A model generated the notes under the pieces. That model had not been told where the DNA came from. It ran no database searches and was given only the letters and a program-made list of their open reading frames with translations. Positions 22,673 through 30,924 of a DNA stretch of 62,935 nucleotides are shown here, in pieces. Each line of letters begins with the position of its first letter. Position 1 is the stretch's first letter. Source of the stretch: CAYNHF01 sp964397045 (lineage in GTDB: Bacteria > Actinomycetota > Acidimicrobiia > Spongiisociales > UBA5794); contig CAYNHF010000044.1 in NCBI GenBank assembly GCA_964397045.1, forward strand, positions 1 to 62,935, given 5' to 3'. A program made the translations under genes and the position numbers.

Positions 22673-24532
22673 TCAGTTGCTCGTCGGTGACGGCTCCAAC
22701 TCGCTGGCAACCAACTGCTTGAGCAGTGCCACCACCTTCTCAGGCTCGTACTCGTCTGAGAGGATGTCGACCGCACCGGGCTCCAACGGCGGAACCCGGA
22801 ACCGCCACAGCAGCTCGTGGGGCTGACCCAGCGCCACGTCGTCACCTGTGGAGAGCGTTTCGTGCAACTTCTCTCCCTCGCGCAATCCGGTGAACGTGAT
22901 TTGAGGAGGAACGCCTGGATTGATCTCTGCGGCCAACCGGTAGGCCAAATCGAGAATCTTGACCGGCTCCCCCATCTCCAGCACGAGTACGTCGCCACTG
23001 CGACCCACCGCGCCGGCTTCCATCACGAGTTGCACCGCCTCTGGAATCGTCATGAAGTAGCGGGTCACCTCGGGGTCGGTCACTGTGATCGGTTCACCGC
23101 GGGCGATCTGCTCGCGAAACGTCGGGATCACAGAACCGTGGCTCCCCAGCACGTTCCCGAAACGGGTCGACATGAACACCCCGGGTCCGAGCGTGCCGAA
23201 ATACGATGTCATCCGCTCGCCGAGACGCTTCGTCAGACCCAGCACATTTTCCGGGTCCGCCGCCTTGTCGGTACTGACGTTCACAAACCGGGTGACCCCG
23301 CTGGCCATCGCAGCCTCCAGCAGATTGCGGGTCCCGAACACGTTGGTCTTCGCGGCTTCGGCGGGATGGTTCTCCAGAAAGGTCACATGCTTGTGTGCCG
23401 CCGCATGGAAGACGACTTCGGGCCGCACCTCCTGAAACACCCGAAACACAGCCTCGCGGTCCCGGATGTCCGCCAGGATGAGATCCGGCGAATCCAACAG
23501 GGCCCTGCCTTCCAGGCGCAGCTGGAGGCTGTGGAGACTGTTCTCGGCATGGTCGAGCATCACCAGCCGGTCGGGGTTGAACGAGCGTACCGTCTCGCAG
23601 AGCTGCGATCCGATCGAGCCGCCGGCTCCCGTGACCAGCACCGTCCGACCGGAGACGTAACCGGCGATGCGCTCCAGGTCGAGGCGCACCTCTTCACGGG
23701 ACAGAAAGTCGGCCAGGGTGATGTCACGGATATCCTTGACGTCGGCGGTCCCGGTGAGGAATTCATCGAGCCGAGGCAAGACCTTGACGGCAAGACCCGC
23801 CTGCTGGCCACGGTCGGCGATATCGAGAATCGTGGTCTGGCCCGCTGAGGGAATCGCGATCAGCAGCGCACCGGCGTCGTATCGCTCTGCTGCGGCCGCA
23901 ATGCCGTCTCGATTGCCGGAGATGGGCAGGCCGAGCAGGCGAAGTCGCCCTTTGCCGGGGTCGTCGTCGAGAAACGCCACCGGCTCGAGGTCGGACTGCT
24001 GATCTTCGCGTAGCGAACGGACCGCTTGTTCACCCGCGGTCCCTGCGCCAAACACCAGTAGCCGGTGGGGCCGTTCGTGGGTCGAACGGCGCCGGCTTTC
24101 GTCGAGCACCCTGATGACGTACCGGACCGCCAGAGCGCCGACGACCTGATACGCGCCCGCGGCGAGGATCGTACTGCGGGGAACCAGGTTGCGGGGTCCG
24201 GGGGCGAGCCAGATCAACAAGAACAGCGACACGACCACCACACCAGAGGTGAGGGCCACCCACCCGACTTCCTCGAACGAACCCAGTTTGCGGCGGCCGA
24301 GATAGAGGCCGGTGGCCAGTCCTGCCATGACCTGGACCGCGATGGCCACCAGAATCGCAATTCCGAGGCCTTCCTGATCGACGCGGCTCCAGTCGAAGAA
24401 ACGTGTGAATGCCGCGAGCGGGAGGACGATGGCCCACAACAGCGCATCAATTGCGACGAGCAGTCTGTACTTGTATCGCAGGATCCAGGAGACCAGCCGG
24501 TAACCGGCCCCTTGCTTCTCAGAATCGGTCAT
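22673..24532 (-). CDS. CapD/PglF-like nucleotide-sugar 4,6-dehydratase
   Basis: The 619-residue membrane enzyme has four N-terminal transmembrane helices (residues ~20-130) and a first Rossmann domain (LLVFGAGTAGEQAV). The catalytic SDR domain has VLVTGAGGSIGSQLCE near residue 277, then VFHAAAHKHV and VNVSTDKAADPENVLGLTKR. As in PglF/WbpM, the usual Tyr-x-x-x-Lys is replaced, here by Leu with Lys kept in LGLTKR. The family converts UDP-GlcNAc to the 4-keto-6-deoxy sugar. The ATG at 24532 with GGTGGAG upstream is chosen over the longer frame to 24745. It converges on the aminotransferase, 18 bp away. Confidence 0.9.
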   Translation of the reverse strand: MTDSEKQGAGYRLVSWILRYKYRLLVAIDALLWAIVLPLAAFTRFFDWSRVDQEGLGIAILVAIAVQVMAGLATGLYLGRRKLGSFEEVGWVALTSGVVVVSLFLLIWLAPGPRNLVPRSTILAAGAYQVVGALAVRYVIRVLDESRRRSTHERPHRLLVFGAGTAGEQAVRSLREDQQSDLEPVAFLDDDPGKGRLRLLGLPISGNRDGIAAAAERYDAGALLIAIPSAGQTTILDIADRGQQAGLAVKVLPRLDEFLTGTADVKDIRDITLADFLSREEVRLDLERIAGYVSGRTVLVTGAGGSIGSQLCETVRSFNPDRLVMLDHAENSLHSLQLRLEGRALLDSPDLILADIRDREAVFRVFQEVRPEVVFHAAAHKHVTFLENHPAEAAKTNVFGTRNLLEAAMASGVTRFVNVSTDKAADPENVLGLTKRLGERMTSYFGTLGPGVFMSTRFGNVLGSHGSVIPTFREQIARGEPITVTDPEVTRYFMTIPEAVQLVMEAGAVGRSGDVLVLEMGEPVKILDLAYRLAAEINPGVPPQITFTGLREGEKLHETLSTGDDVALGQPHELLWRFRVPPLEPGAVDILSDEYEPEKVVALLKQLVASELEPSPTSN

Positions 24533-24792
24533 GCTCCACCATCTGACGCATGTAACGGCAATCTCATCCGGCACCGCAGGCGGCGACACCGCGCCGAACC
24601 GGATCAGGACCCGGCGGCAGCAGCAGCCTAATGGTGCATCGGCGCGAAACCCGCCCATCCAAAGCTTCGCCGTCGGCAGATAGTCCCCCAGCCGACAGAC
24701 CAAGAGTGTCGCCGCAGTGACATTCTCCGCCGTTCTCGGCTGCACGCCCCGTTTTGAATTGGGAAAGCACGCTGCGTCTCAAGGAGGAATCA

Positions 24793-25734
24793 ATGACCAG
24801 CACCATCACATCACTGACCAAGCCGGCCAGCGGAGAGGACTACCGGTCGCCGTCGCGACAGCGCCAGGTCGGGTTCCTGCTCGCATTCGCCGGCTTGGTG
24901 CTCGCGGGGGTGACGCTCGTCGCGAACATCGTCGCTGCCGGGTCCAACGACCCGCAAAGCGCAGCAGAAACGCTCGCCTGGTCGTTCGGACTCACCACCA
25001 CCGCGTTCGGGACCATCAAGCTCGGCATCGCCGTGATCCTGGTCGGCATCCTCGTGAGGCTGTCGCTGCGGATCGTAAGCGTCAAGACGGCACTGCCCGA
25101 ATTGAAGCCCGAAGGCGACGGCGGCGCTCGCTTGGGAGCAATCTCTACGGATTTCGGACCCGCCACGGTTTCGAACCACGTCCCCGACCCGCTACCGATC
25201 CATCGCATGGCGCGCACCATGTGGGCGCCGATGATCGCGATGGGCTACATGGCGGTGATCGCCGGACTCGTCGTTTCGTTCGTGTGGTCCGGCAATGTCG
25301 GCACGGAAACGGGAGCCACCGCGCAGGCCTGGACCCAGGGACTTCAGTTCCTCGGCGAAGGGATGCTGCTGGCGGGTATCTCGTTCCTGCTCGGCTCCAT
25401 CCTCGGATCGCTGCGCGAAGGCGGGGGCAAAGTTCAGAAGTCGGTCGGCCTCAACGTCGAGACACTCGACATGCCGAACACCGCAAAGGGATTCATCGCC
25501 CTCATGGCACTCGGACTCATGATTTCGGTTGGGCAGTTCATCGGCTACGTCTTCGTGGCCGCAACCGTGGACACCGCACAGAGTTTCGCCAGTTGGCTGG
25601 CGTGGCTCGGACCGCTCCGTGAGGTAGGGCTCGGACTACTGCTAGCGGGAATCGTGTTGGCGCTGGTCACTATCGGCAATGTCCTGGGATTCCAATTCAG
25701 CATGCTCCGCCGGATCATCACCACCGGCCACTAG
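24793..25734 (+). CDS. Integral membrane protein, paralog A
   Basis: This 313-residue protein has about six membrane helices. They include VGFLLAFAGLVLAGVTLVAN and LGIAVILVGILVRLSL. The second half has a conserved-looking cytoplasmic loop, SLREGGGKVQKSVG, then VETLDMPNTAKGFIALMALG. A strong AGGAGG lies five bases before the ATG at 24793. It is homologous in its second half to the gene 20 bp downstream, which carries RNGGGQVQEAAG and VETLEMPATAKLFML. No family name is recognised. The pair probably forms a hetero-oligomer and arose by duplication. Confidence 0.75.
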   Translation: MTSTITSLTKPASGEDYRSPSRQRQVGFLLAFAGLVLAGVTLVANIVAAGSNDPQSAAETLAWSFGLTTTAFGTIKLGIAVILVGILVRLSLRIVSVKTALPELKPEGDGGARLGAISTDFGPATVSNHVPDPLPIHRMARTMWAPMIAMGYMAVIAGLVVSFVWSGNVGTETGATAQAWTQGLQFLGEGMLLAGISFLLGSILGSLREGGGKVQKSVGLNVETLDMPNTAKGFIALMALGLMISVGQFIGYVFVAATVDTAQSFASWLAWLGPLREVGLGLLLAGIVLALVTIGNVLGFQFSMLRRIITTGH

Positions 25735-25753
25735 GAACGAGGAGTTTCTTCAC

Positions 25754-26374
25754 ATGACAACTACGAGTGAATTCACTTACGCAACTACTTCGACCAACCC
25801 CGGCTACAACCCTCCCCAGAAGATGGGTCGAAAACTGTGGGCGCCGATGCTGGCCATGGCGCTCATGGCCTGGCCCGTCGGACTCGTCCTCTCTTGGATC
25901 CGGGCGGCAGAAATTGCATCCACCGCCCCGGATGCTGAGCTGATTGCTCGCTTCGGCCAGTTGGTTCCGGCCTTCATGTTCATCGGCTTCCTGGGCGTGT
26001 TCAGTGCGATCTCCTTCGCCATCGCACGCATCCTGGGCGCGTTCCGCAACGGCGGCGGCCAGGTGCAGGAGGCTGCAGGCACCCAGGTGGAGACCCTCGA
26101 GATGCCGGCCACAGCAAAGCTGTTCATGCTCTCGATGGCGATGGGCATGATGGCGATCCTCGTGGCAGTGGTTCTGCACTTTGTCGTCGCGACCAACGTC
26201 ACGACGTGGACGGCCGCGGATATCGCCTCCTGGAGTGAGGTGCTCGAAGGAGTCCGCCGCTTCGGGACCGCACTCTACCTGTTCGGGATTGCGTTCGGGC
26301 TCGGCACGATCATCACAGTGCTCCGGTTCCAGTCGGCTCGGATCCGGCAGCTGCCGGGTGAGGCCGCCGCCTGA
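25754..26374 (+). CDS. Integral membrane protein, paralog B
   Basis: The 206-residue protein has four membrane helices and begins MTTTSEFTYATTST. Its KLWAPMLAMALMAWPVGLVL and GAFRNGGGQVQEA segments parallel TMWAPMIAMGYMAVIAGLVV and GSLREGGGKVQKS of paralog A. It corresponds to the C-terminal four-helix half of that protein. GAGGAG lies nine bases before the ATG. Function is unknown. The glycine-rich GGGxVQ loop is the most constrained feature and may contact a partner or nucleotide. Confidence 0.75.
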   Translation: MTTTSEFTYATTSTNPGYNPPQKMGRKLWAPMLAMALMAWPVGLVLSWIRAAEIASTAPDAELIARFGQLVPAFMFIGFLGVFSAISFAIARILGAFRNGGGQVQEAAGTQVETLEMPATAKLFMLSMAMGMMAILVAVVLHFVVATNVTTWTAADIASWSEVLEGVRRFGTALYLFGIAFGLGTIITVLRFQSARIRQLPGEAAA

Positions 26375-26393
26375 GCAGAACAACTCGACAACT

Positions 26394-26423
26394 GCGGGGT
26401 CGCTCGGAGACGGGCGGCCCCGC
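26394..26423. terminator. G/C-rich hairpin between convergent genes
   Basis: GCGGGG (26394-26399) and CCCCGC (26418-26423) flank further self-complementary bases, just past the paralog B stop and before the leftward gene end. No T-run follows, so termination is only likely. Confidence 0.4.
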
Positions 26424-26431
26424 TCGCGCGA

Positions 26432-27268
26432 TCAGTCGGACTGTTCTTCGAGCCGCGGCAGGTTGGCAGAGTGGCGCTGCCAGTAGGTGAGCCCTTCGCT
26501 ATTGGCGAAGGGATCAGGCCGCTCTGCGGTCGTCGCCCTGGCGGCGGCAGCACGAGCTTCGAGGTCACGCAACTCTCGCTCGTACACCGATTCGACCGCG
26601 GCGGAGGGCACCGGTAACGCCTCGTCCGTGAGGTCTACCTCGATGCGCTCGGTCGGCAGTGGTGCCTCGGCGACCGGAGTATCCGACACCTGCGACGGTT
26701 CGGTGGCGGCTCCCGAGGCGCGGCGATCGTACTTGTCGCTCGATGGCATCGGGACATACGGTTCCACATACTCGGAGGCAATTGGATCTGGGACCACGAC
26801 ATCTGCGGATGAAACGGCTACCAGGCTGTCTTTGGGATGGCGCTGGGCAGGCTCGGCCCGCACCTCGGGGTCGCCTGCCGCCGGGTCGGCGGCGCCTTCG
26901 GGTCGAACAGCCCCCTTCCCCGAATCCGGAGACTCGGCCTGCGCCCCTGAGGCCCTGCGGTCGTATTTGTTCCACGAAGGGATCGGAACATACGGTTCGA
27001 CATAGCCGCCCGCAGGCTCCTCGAGGTCTTCAACCACGATGGAGTCGTCGTCATCAGCCGGCAGATGCACCGTCATATGGCGTCCCTTGGTGAATGCCGG
27101 GACGGTGGCGGCAGGTTCATCGGGCGGGGACGCCGCTTGATCCGTGGATTGACCATCATCCGAAGGGGTTGGGACCGTCATGTGGCGACCCTTGCCCGTA
27201 GCCTGCGGCGGGGCAGTCGACTCGCTGGATTCCGGCGGATAGACAATCCGCTTCGGTGGCCTCGACAT
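26432..27268 (-). CDS. Disordered internally repetitive cytoplasmic protein
   Basis: The 278-residue protein is rich in Pro, Ser, Asp, Glu and Ala, has no membrane segment and is probably disordered. KGRHMTV occurs at residues 26-32 and 61-67, each followed by acidic DD stretches. A 21-residue unit beginning YVEPYVPxPS and ending KYDRRASGA occurs at 89-109 and 167-187. The C-terminus is helical (YERELRDLEARAAAARATTA) and ends with a short acidic tail. Conserved short motifs in a disordered chain suggest docking sites for a partner or kinase. The ATG at 27268 follows GGAAGGG. Family unknown. Confidence 0.65.
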   Translation of the reverse strand: MSRPPKRIVYPPESSESTAPPQATGKGRHMTVPTPSDDGQSTDQAASPPDEPAATVPAFTKGRHMTVHLPADDDDSIVVEDLEEPAGGYVEPYVPIPSWNKYDRRASGAQAESPDSGKGAVRPEGAADPAAGDPEVRAEPAQRHPKDSLVAVSSADVVVPDPIASEYVEPYVPMPSSDKYDRRASGAATEPSQVSDTPVAEAPLPTERIEVDLTDEALPVPSAAVESVYERELRDLEARAAAARATTAERPDPFANSEGLTYWQRHSANLPRLEEQSD

Positions 27269-27366
27269 GCGCCCTTCCCATCGCGCTACCGTTTTCAAGC
27301 GTACCTGATAGTCCGCCTCCGGTCATGCGCTTTGGGCCATCACATGGCCCACCGTTGGCTAGCTCG

Positions 27367-27594
27367 TCAACTGACCGGCGACTCGGGACCTTCGTCCGTC
27401 GGAGCGTCGGTTCGTTCGCGGCGACTCCATGTCGCGACGAGCACGGCGACGCCCGCTACGACGAGAAGTGCCGGCCACACCCAGCGACCGTCGAAACGCG
27501 AGAAGGCTTCGTCGAAAAGAACGGCGCTCACCCCGGCGCCCACAAACAGTGCCCCGAAGAGAAAGGAGATGATGTCAAACGAATGGCGTTGCAT
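27367..27594 (-). CDS. Small two-helix membrane protein
   Basis: The 75-residue protein has two hydrophobic helices (IISFLFGALFVGAGVSAVLF and WVWPALLVVAGVAVLVATW) and a charged tail (RRERTDAPTDEG). AAGGAGG five bases before the ATG at 27594 decides the start. The Shine-Dalgarno overlaps the end of the upstream PspC/toastrack gene, so the two are an operon. Small partners of this sort often accompany LiaF/PspC envelope-stress proteins. Its specific role is unknown. Confidence 0.72.
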   Translation of the reverse strand: MQRHSFDIISFLFGALFVGAGVSAVLFDEAFSRFDGRWVWPALLVVAGVAVLVATWSRRERTDAPTDEGPESPVS

Positions 27595-27604
27595 GAGTCC
27601 TCCT

Positions 27605-28849
27605 TCAGGATTCTGTCGCGACAACGCGGATCTCGCCGATGCCGGCCTGCAACTTCAAGTGAATCGGGTCGCCGGCATTGTCTCCGGGCCAAGCCGTCTT
27701 CACATCGCGGCCCAGGCCGGAAGTCTGGTCACCAAACAAGTTGAGGGAACCCATACCGACTTCAGCTTCAACGGTGGTCGTGCGGTCGGCAGGTACGAAC
27801 ACGGTGATCTGACCGATACCCAGTTCCGCTCTCAATTCAATCGCCTCACCGCGTTCGAGTTGAGAAAGATCGATCGTCATGTCACCGATGGCCATCTCCA
27901 CCGGCGACGTGATTTCTTCGACGATCACCGGCTGGACGAGCCGCTCACCGATCTCAGCGCCGAACGGCACCCGAATCAGCGTCGACACCGCAAGCGCGGG
28001 CAACAGGAGCAACCCAACTGCGATCAGGCCGTAACTCCTCCCCCACAAGGTGCCCGCCAGCAAGCCACCTCCGGCGGCAATCACAACAGCAGCCACGTAG
28101 TGGTTGAACGAGGGGTGGGTCAAGCCCGCAGCGTCCAACGCAGCCATGATGCCGAGGGTCAGCAATATGGCGCCGAAGGTGAGGCCACCGAGCAACGAAC
28201 GCTCGCGACGACGCGGCGGGGACGACGGAGGTGGTCCCGGCGACACGGGGCGCTCCGGCGGTTGGGCTTCACCGCCCGCAGCCAGCGCAGCGGCTCCAGA
28301 TGGAGCCTCTGTCGGGACGGTGACGTCTTCAGCTTCTTCCGTCGGCTCGGTTTCGCCGACTTCGGACTCCTCCGTGGTGCCCGTTGGAATGGATTCATCG
28401 CCGGTGACCCTCGCGACCTTCGACTTGGACGATCCGCCGACATCACCCCGGAATAGAAGAATGCCGACGCCGAGCAGGGCTGCCGCCACCAGGAAGTCAC
28501 CTCGAACCAGGTTGGTCCAGCTGAGCGCGACCAGGGCCGCGGCGATGATCAGCGCGACTCCGAGCCAGTTGGTGACCGCTTCTGTGTTCTCGAAGAGCGT
28601 CCCTGCGATGGCGACGTCGTGGCCCTCCTCCGGGATCAGAAGCCAGCCGACGAGGTACGCCAACACTCCGAATCCGCCGAAGAACGCGAGCACCACGAAT
28701 CCGATCCGTACCAGAGGGACCGGGATATCGAAACGCTCGCCGATTCCCGCGGCGACGCCGGCAACCATCCGCCCCCGGAGCGGGCGCCTCAGCAACCGAT
28801 CCGAACCGGGAGTACTGACAGTCTGCGGAGGTGTCTGTGTGTCGTTCAT
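27605..28849 (-). CDS. PspC-domain membrane protein with C-terminal LiaF/toastrack-like domain
   Basis: This 414-residue protein has an N-terminal PspC domain (residues ~18-80): LRGRMVAGVAAGIGERFDIP, VRIGFVVLAFFGGFGVLAYLVGW. Two more helices, an acidic Thr/Glu linker, and a second group of membrane helices (residues ~215-300) follow. The soluble end (residues ~310-414) has LiaF-like beta repeats: MAIGDMTIDLSQLERGE, LGIGQITVFVP, GMGSLNLFG and AGIGEIRVVA. This is the fused PspC/toastrack type seen in actinobacteria, linked to envelope-stress sensing. It diverges from a PspC-histidine kinase gene, with about 110 bp between them, and probably acts on or with that kinase. Confidence 0.85.
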   Translation of the reverse strand: MNDTQTPPQTVSTPGSDRLLRRPLRGRMVAGVAAGIGERFDIPVPLVRIGFVVLAFFGGFGVLAYLVGWLLIPEEGHDVAIAGTLFENTEAVTNWLGVALIIAAALVALSWTNLVRGDFLVAAALLGVGILLFRGDVGGSSKSKVARVTGDESIPTGTTEESEVGETEPTEEAEDVTVPTEAPSGAAALAAGGEAQPPERPVSPGPPPSSPPRRRERSLLGGLTFGAILLTLGIMAALDAAGLTHPSFNHYVAAVVIAAGGGLLAGTLWGRSYGLIAVGLLLLPALAVSTLIRVPFGAEIGERLVQPVIVEEITSPVEMAIGDMTIDLSQLERGEAIELRAELGIGQITVFVPADRTTTVEAEVGMGSLNLFGDQTSGLGRDVKTAWPGDNAGDPIHLKLQAGIGEIRVVATES

Positions 28850-28962
28850 GACTGCATCGTGCTCTTCTTGCGGTCGGGACGCTATCGGGAATGCCCCTAT
28901 GGCACCCCTGAGAGACCCTGAGGAGGTTACGGGACACACCCGGTTGTCCCCGCCGAAGGCCT

Positions 28963-30228
28963 GTGACAACATCGAACCCACAGGAGGATTCCATCAGCAC
29001 CGAAACCGACCCGCAACCGAGCCCCGTCGGCGAGCCGCAAGCCGTCAGTCGGTTCCGCCGCCTGTTGGTGCGCTCCGACGACGATCGAATCATCACCGGG
29101 CTGGCAGGCGGTATCGGCGAACGCCTCGGAATTTCGCCCTCGTATGTGCGGGCCGCATTCATCGCAGGCGTGTTCGCAGGCGGTGTCGGTCTCGTACTGT
29201 ATCTGGTGGGCTGGGCACTCAGTATCGATGCAGACGCAGCCGATCTACCGCCGGTCGAACCCGCCTCACTCAATCGGAAGATCGCGCTGGCTTTCATCTA
29301 CCTCGGAGCCGTCTTGACACTCCGCAGCATGGGAGTCTGGTTCTCGGACCAGCTCTTCTTCCCAATCGCCCTGCTGTCGTTTGGAGCAGCCGCGGTGTGG
29401 GACCGCACCGATGCCAGCAGCCGGGATCGGATCTCGCGGCTAACCGGTGCTACCGGCGCCGACCGTCCGAACGGAACCAGGATGCTGGTCGGAGCGCTGC
29501 TCATGACCGCCGGCCTCTTCGCCTTCGCTTCCACATTCGACGCGTTCACAGACGCGGGTCCGGCACTGCTGGCGGTCTTCCTGACTGCAGCCGGTTTCAT
29601 GCTCGTGTTCGGCTCCTGGATCTGGCGGCTGGCCGGTGAACTCGCAGACGAACGCCGCGAGCGGATTCGGTCGGAGGAGCGGTCTGCGATGGCGGCCCAT
29701 CTCCACGACTCCGTCCTGCAGACCCTCGCGATGATTCAACGCTCCGACGACCCACGGCACATGGTGACGCTGGCACGGGGTCAGGAACGCGAACTGCGCG
29801 AGTGGCTGTACGGGCGGGACAGATCCGAAGATGGACCGGACGACCTGGAGACGGCCATCACCGGCACCGCCGCTCGAGTTGAATCAGCCCACGACGTACC
29901 CATCGACGTCGTTGTCGTGGGCGAGACCACGATGACCGATGACCTACGGGCGCTGGTGCAGTCCGCCGGCGAGGCCATGACGAACGCGGCCCGCCATTCC
30001 TGCGCCTCACGGATCTCGGTCTTCACCGAAGTTGGCCAGGACCACATCGACGTGTTCGTGGCGGACCAGGGCAAAGGATTCGATCCGGAGGTGGTGGCTC
30101 CCGAGCGAAGGGGGATCGCCGACTCCATCCGCGGCAGAATGAAACGACATGGAGGAGACGTCGTGATCACAAGTAGCCCCGGCGAAGGTACGGAGGTTCA
30201 CCTCTCGATGGCGGTCGCTACCTCATGA
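28963..30228 (+). CDS. PspC-domain sensor histidine kinase
   Basis: The product is up to 421 residues. A PspC module comes first (IITGLAGGIGERLGISPSYV, then a membrane helix), followed by four membrane helices. The HisKA_3 dimerisation helix MAAHLHDSVLQTLAMI carries the phospho-His in HLHD (near residue 247). The HATPase domain shows GEAMTNAARHS (N box) and VFVADQGKGFDP (G1). This is the NarL-type kinase for the LuxR regulator encoded next, with ATGA overlap. A GTG at 28963 gives the listed start. AGGAGG at 28982-28987 instead points to an ATC codon at 28993, which would remove ten residues. Confidence 0.9.
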   Translation: MTTSNPQEDSISTETDPQPSPVGEPQAVSRFRRLLVRSDDDRIITGLAGGIGERLGISPSYVRAAFIAGVFAGGVGLVLYLVGWALSIDADAADLPPVEPASLNRKIALAFIYLGAVLTLRSMGVWFSDQLFFPIALLSFGAAAVWDRTDASSRDRISRLTGATGADRPNGTRMLVGALLMTAGLFAFASTFDAFTDAGPALLAVFLTAAGFMLVFGSWIWRLAGELADERRERIRSEERSAMAAHLHDSVLQTLAMIQRSDDPRHMVTLARGQERELREWLYGRDRSEDGPDDLETAITGTAARVESAHDVPIDVVVVGETTMTDDLRALVQSAGEAMTNAARHSCASRISVFTEVGQDHIDVFVADQGKGFDPEVVAPERRGIADSIRGRMKRHGGDVVITSSPGEGTEVHLSMAVATS

Positions 30229-30860
30229 GCGTGCGCATCTTCCTCGTCGACGATCACCAGTTGTTTCTCACGGGCGTCCGCACCGAACTCGACGAGGTCT
30301 TCGACGTGGTCGGAACCGCGAGTGACGTCGACCCTGCGATTGCGGCCATCCGCCGGCTGGAACCAGAAGTCGTCCTGGTTGATGTCCACATGCCCGGAGG
30401 TGGCGGGGTAACGGTCATCAGCAATGTCGCCGAGACCCATCCGGACGTGAAGTTTCTGGCGCTCTCAGTGTCCGACGCGCCGGACGACGTCATCGCGATG
30501 ATCCGCGCCGGAGCGCGCGGATACGTCACGAAATCCATCTCCCCGGACGATCTGATCGATGCGGTCAATTCGGTGGCGGCAGATGATGCCGTGTTCTCTC
30601 CACGTCTTGCCGGCTTCGTACTCGACGCGTTTGCCGGTGCCCTCCCCCGGCCCGCCGACCCCGAACTCGACCAGCTGACCCCACGCGAAAAGGAAGTGCT
30701 CCGCCAGATCGCGAGAGGCTATACCTACAAGCAGGTGGCCTCACGGCTCAACATCTCGATAAAGACGGTCGAAACCCACGTGTCTGCAGTACTCCGCAAG
30801 TTGCAGCTTTCGAGTCGCCACGAACTGGCCCGCTGGGCCTCGGATCGCCGTTTGATTTGA
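30225..30860 (+). CDS. LuxR/NarL-family response regulator
   Basis: The 211-residue regulator has a receiver domain: acidic pair in FLVDDHQ, phospho-Asp in VVLVDVHMPGG near residue 53, and YVTKS with the conserved Lys. A C-terminal LuxR helix-turn-helix follows (LTPREKEVLRQIARG, YKQVASRLNISIKTVETHVSAVLRKL). The ATG overlaps the kinase stop, so the two form a two-component pair. Likely targets are the divergent PspC operon and the kinase itself, as in LiaRS-like envelope-stress circuits, which is an inference. A strong hairpin (30881-30908) follows. Confidence 0.93.
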   Translation: MSVRIFLVDDHQLFLTGVRTELDEVFDVVGTASDVDPAIAAIRRLEPEVVLVDVHMPGGGGVTVISNVAETHPDVKFLALSVSDAPDDVIAMIRAGARGYVTKSISPDDLIDAVNSVAADDAVFSPRLAGFVLDAFAGALPRPADPELDQLTPREKEVLRQIARGYTYKQVASRLNISIKTVETHVSAVLRKLQLSSRHELARWASDRRLI

Positions 30861-30880
30861 GACGCCACTACCCCTCACGC

Positions 30881-30908
30881 GGAAGGGCGGCCCGGAGGCC
30901 GCCCTTCC
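30881..30908. terminator. Strong hairpin between convergent genes
   Basis: GGAAGGGCGGCC (30881-30892) and GGCCGCCCTTCC (30897-30908) are perfect 12-bp arms with a 4-nt loop. The hairpin lies between the response-regulator stop and the converging DoxX-like gene. It lacks a T-run, which is usual in actinobacteria. Confidence 0.7.
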
Positions 30909-30924
30909 AACCGCTGGGGGTCGT

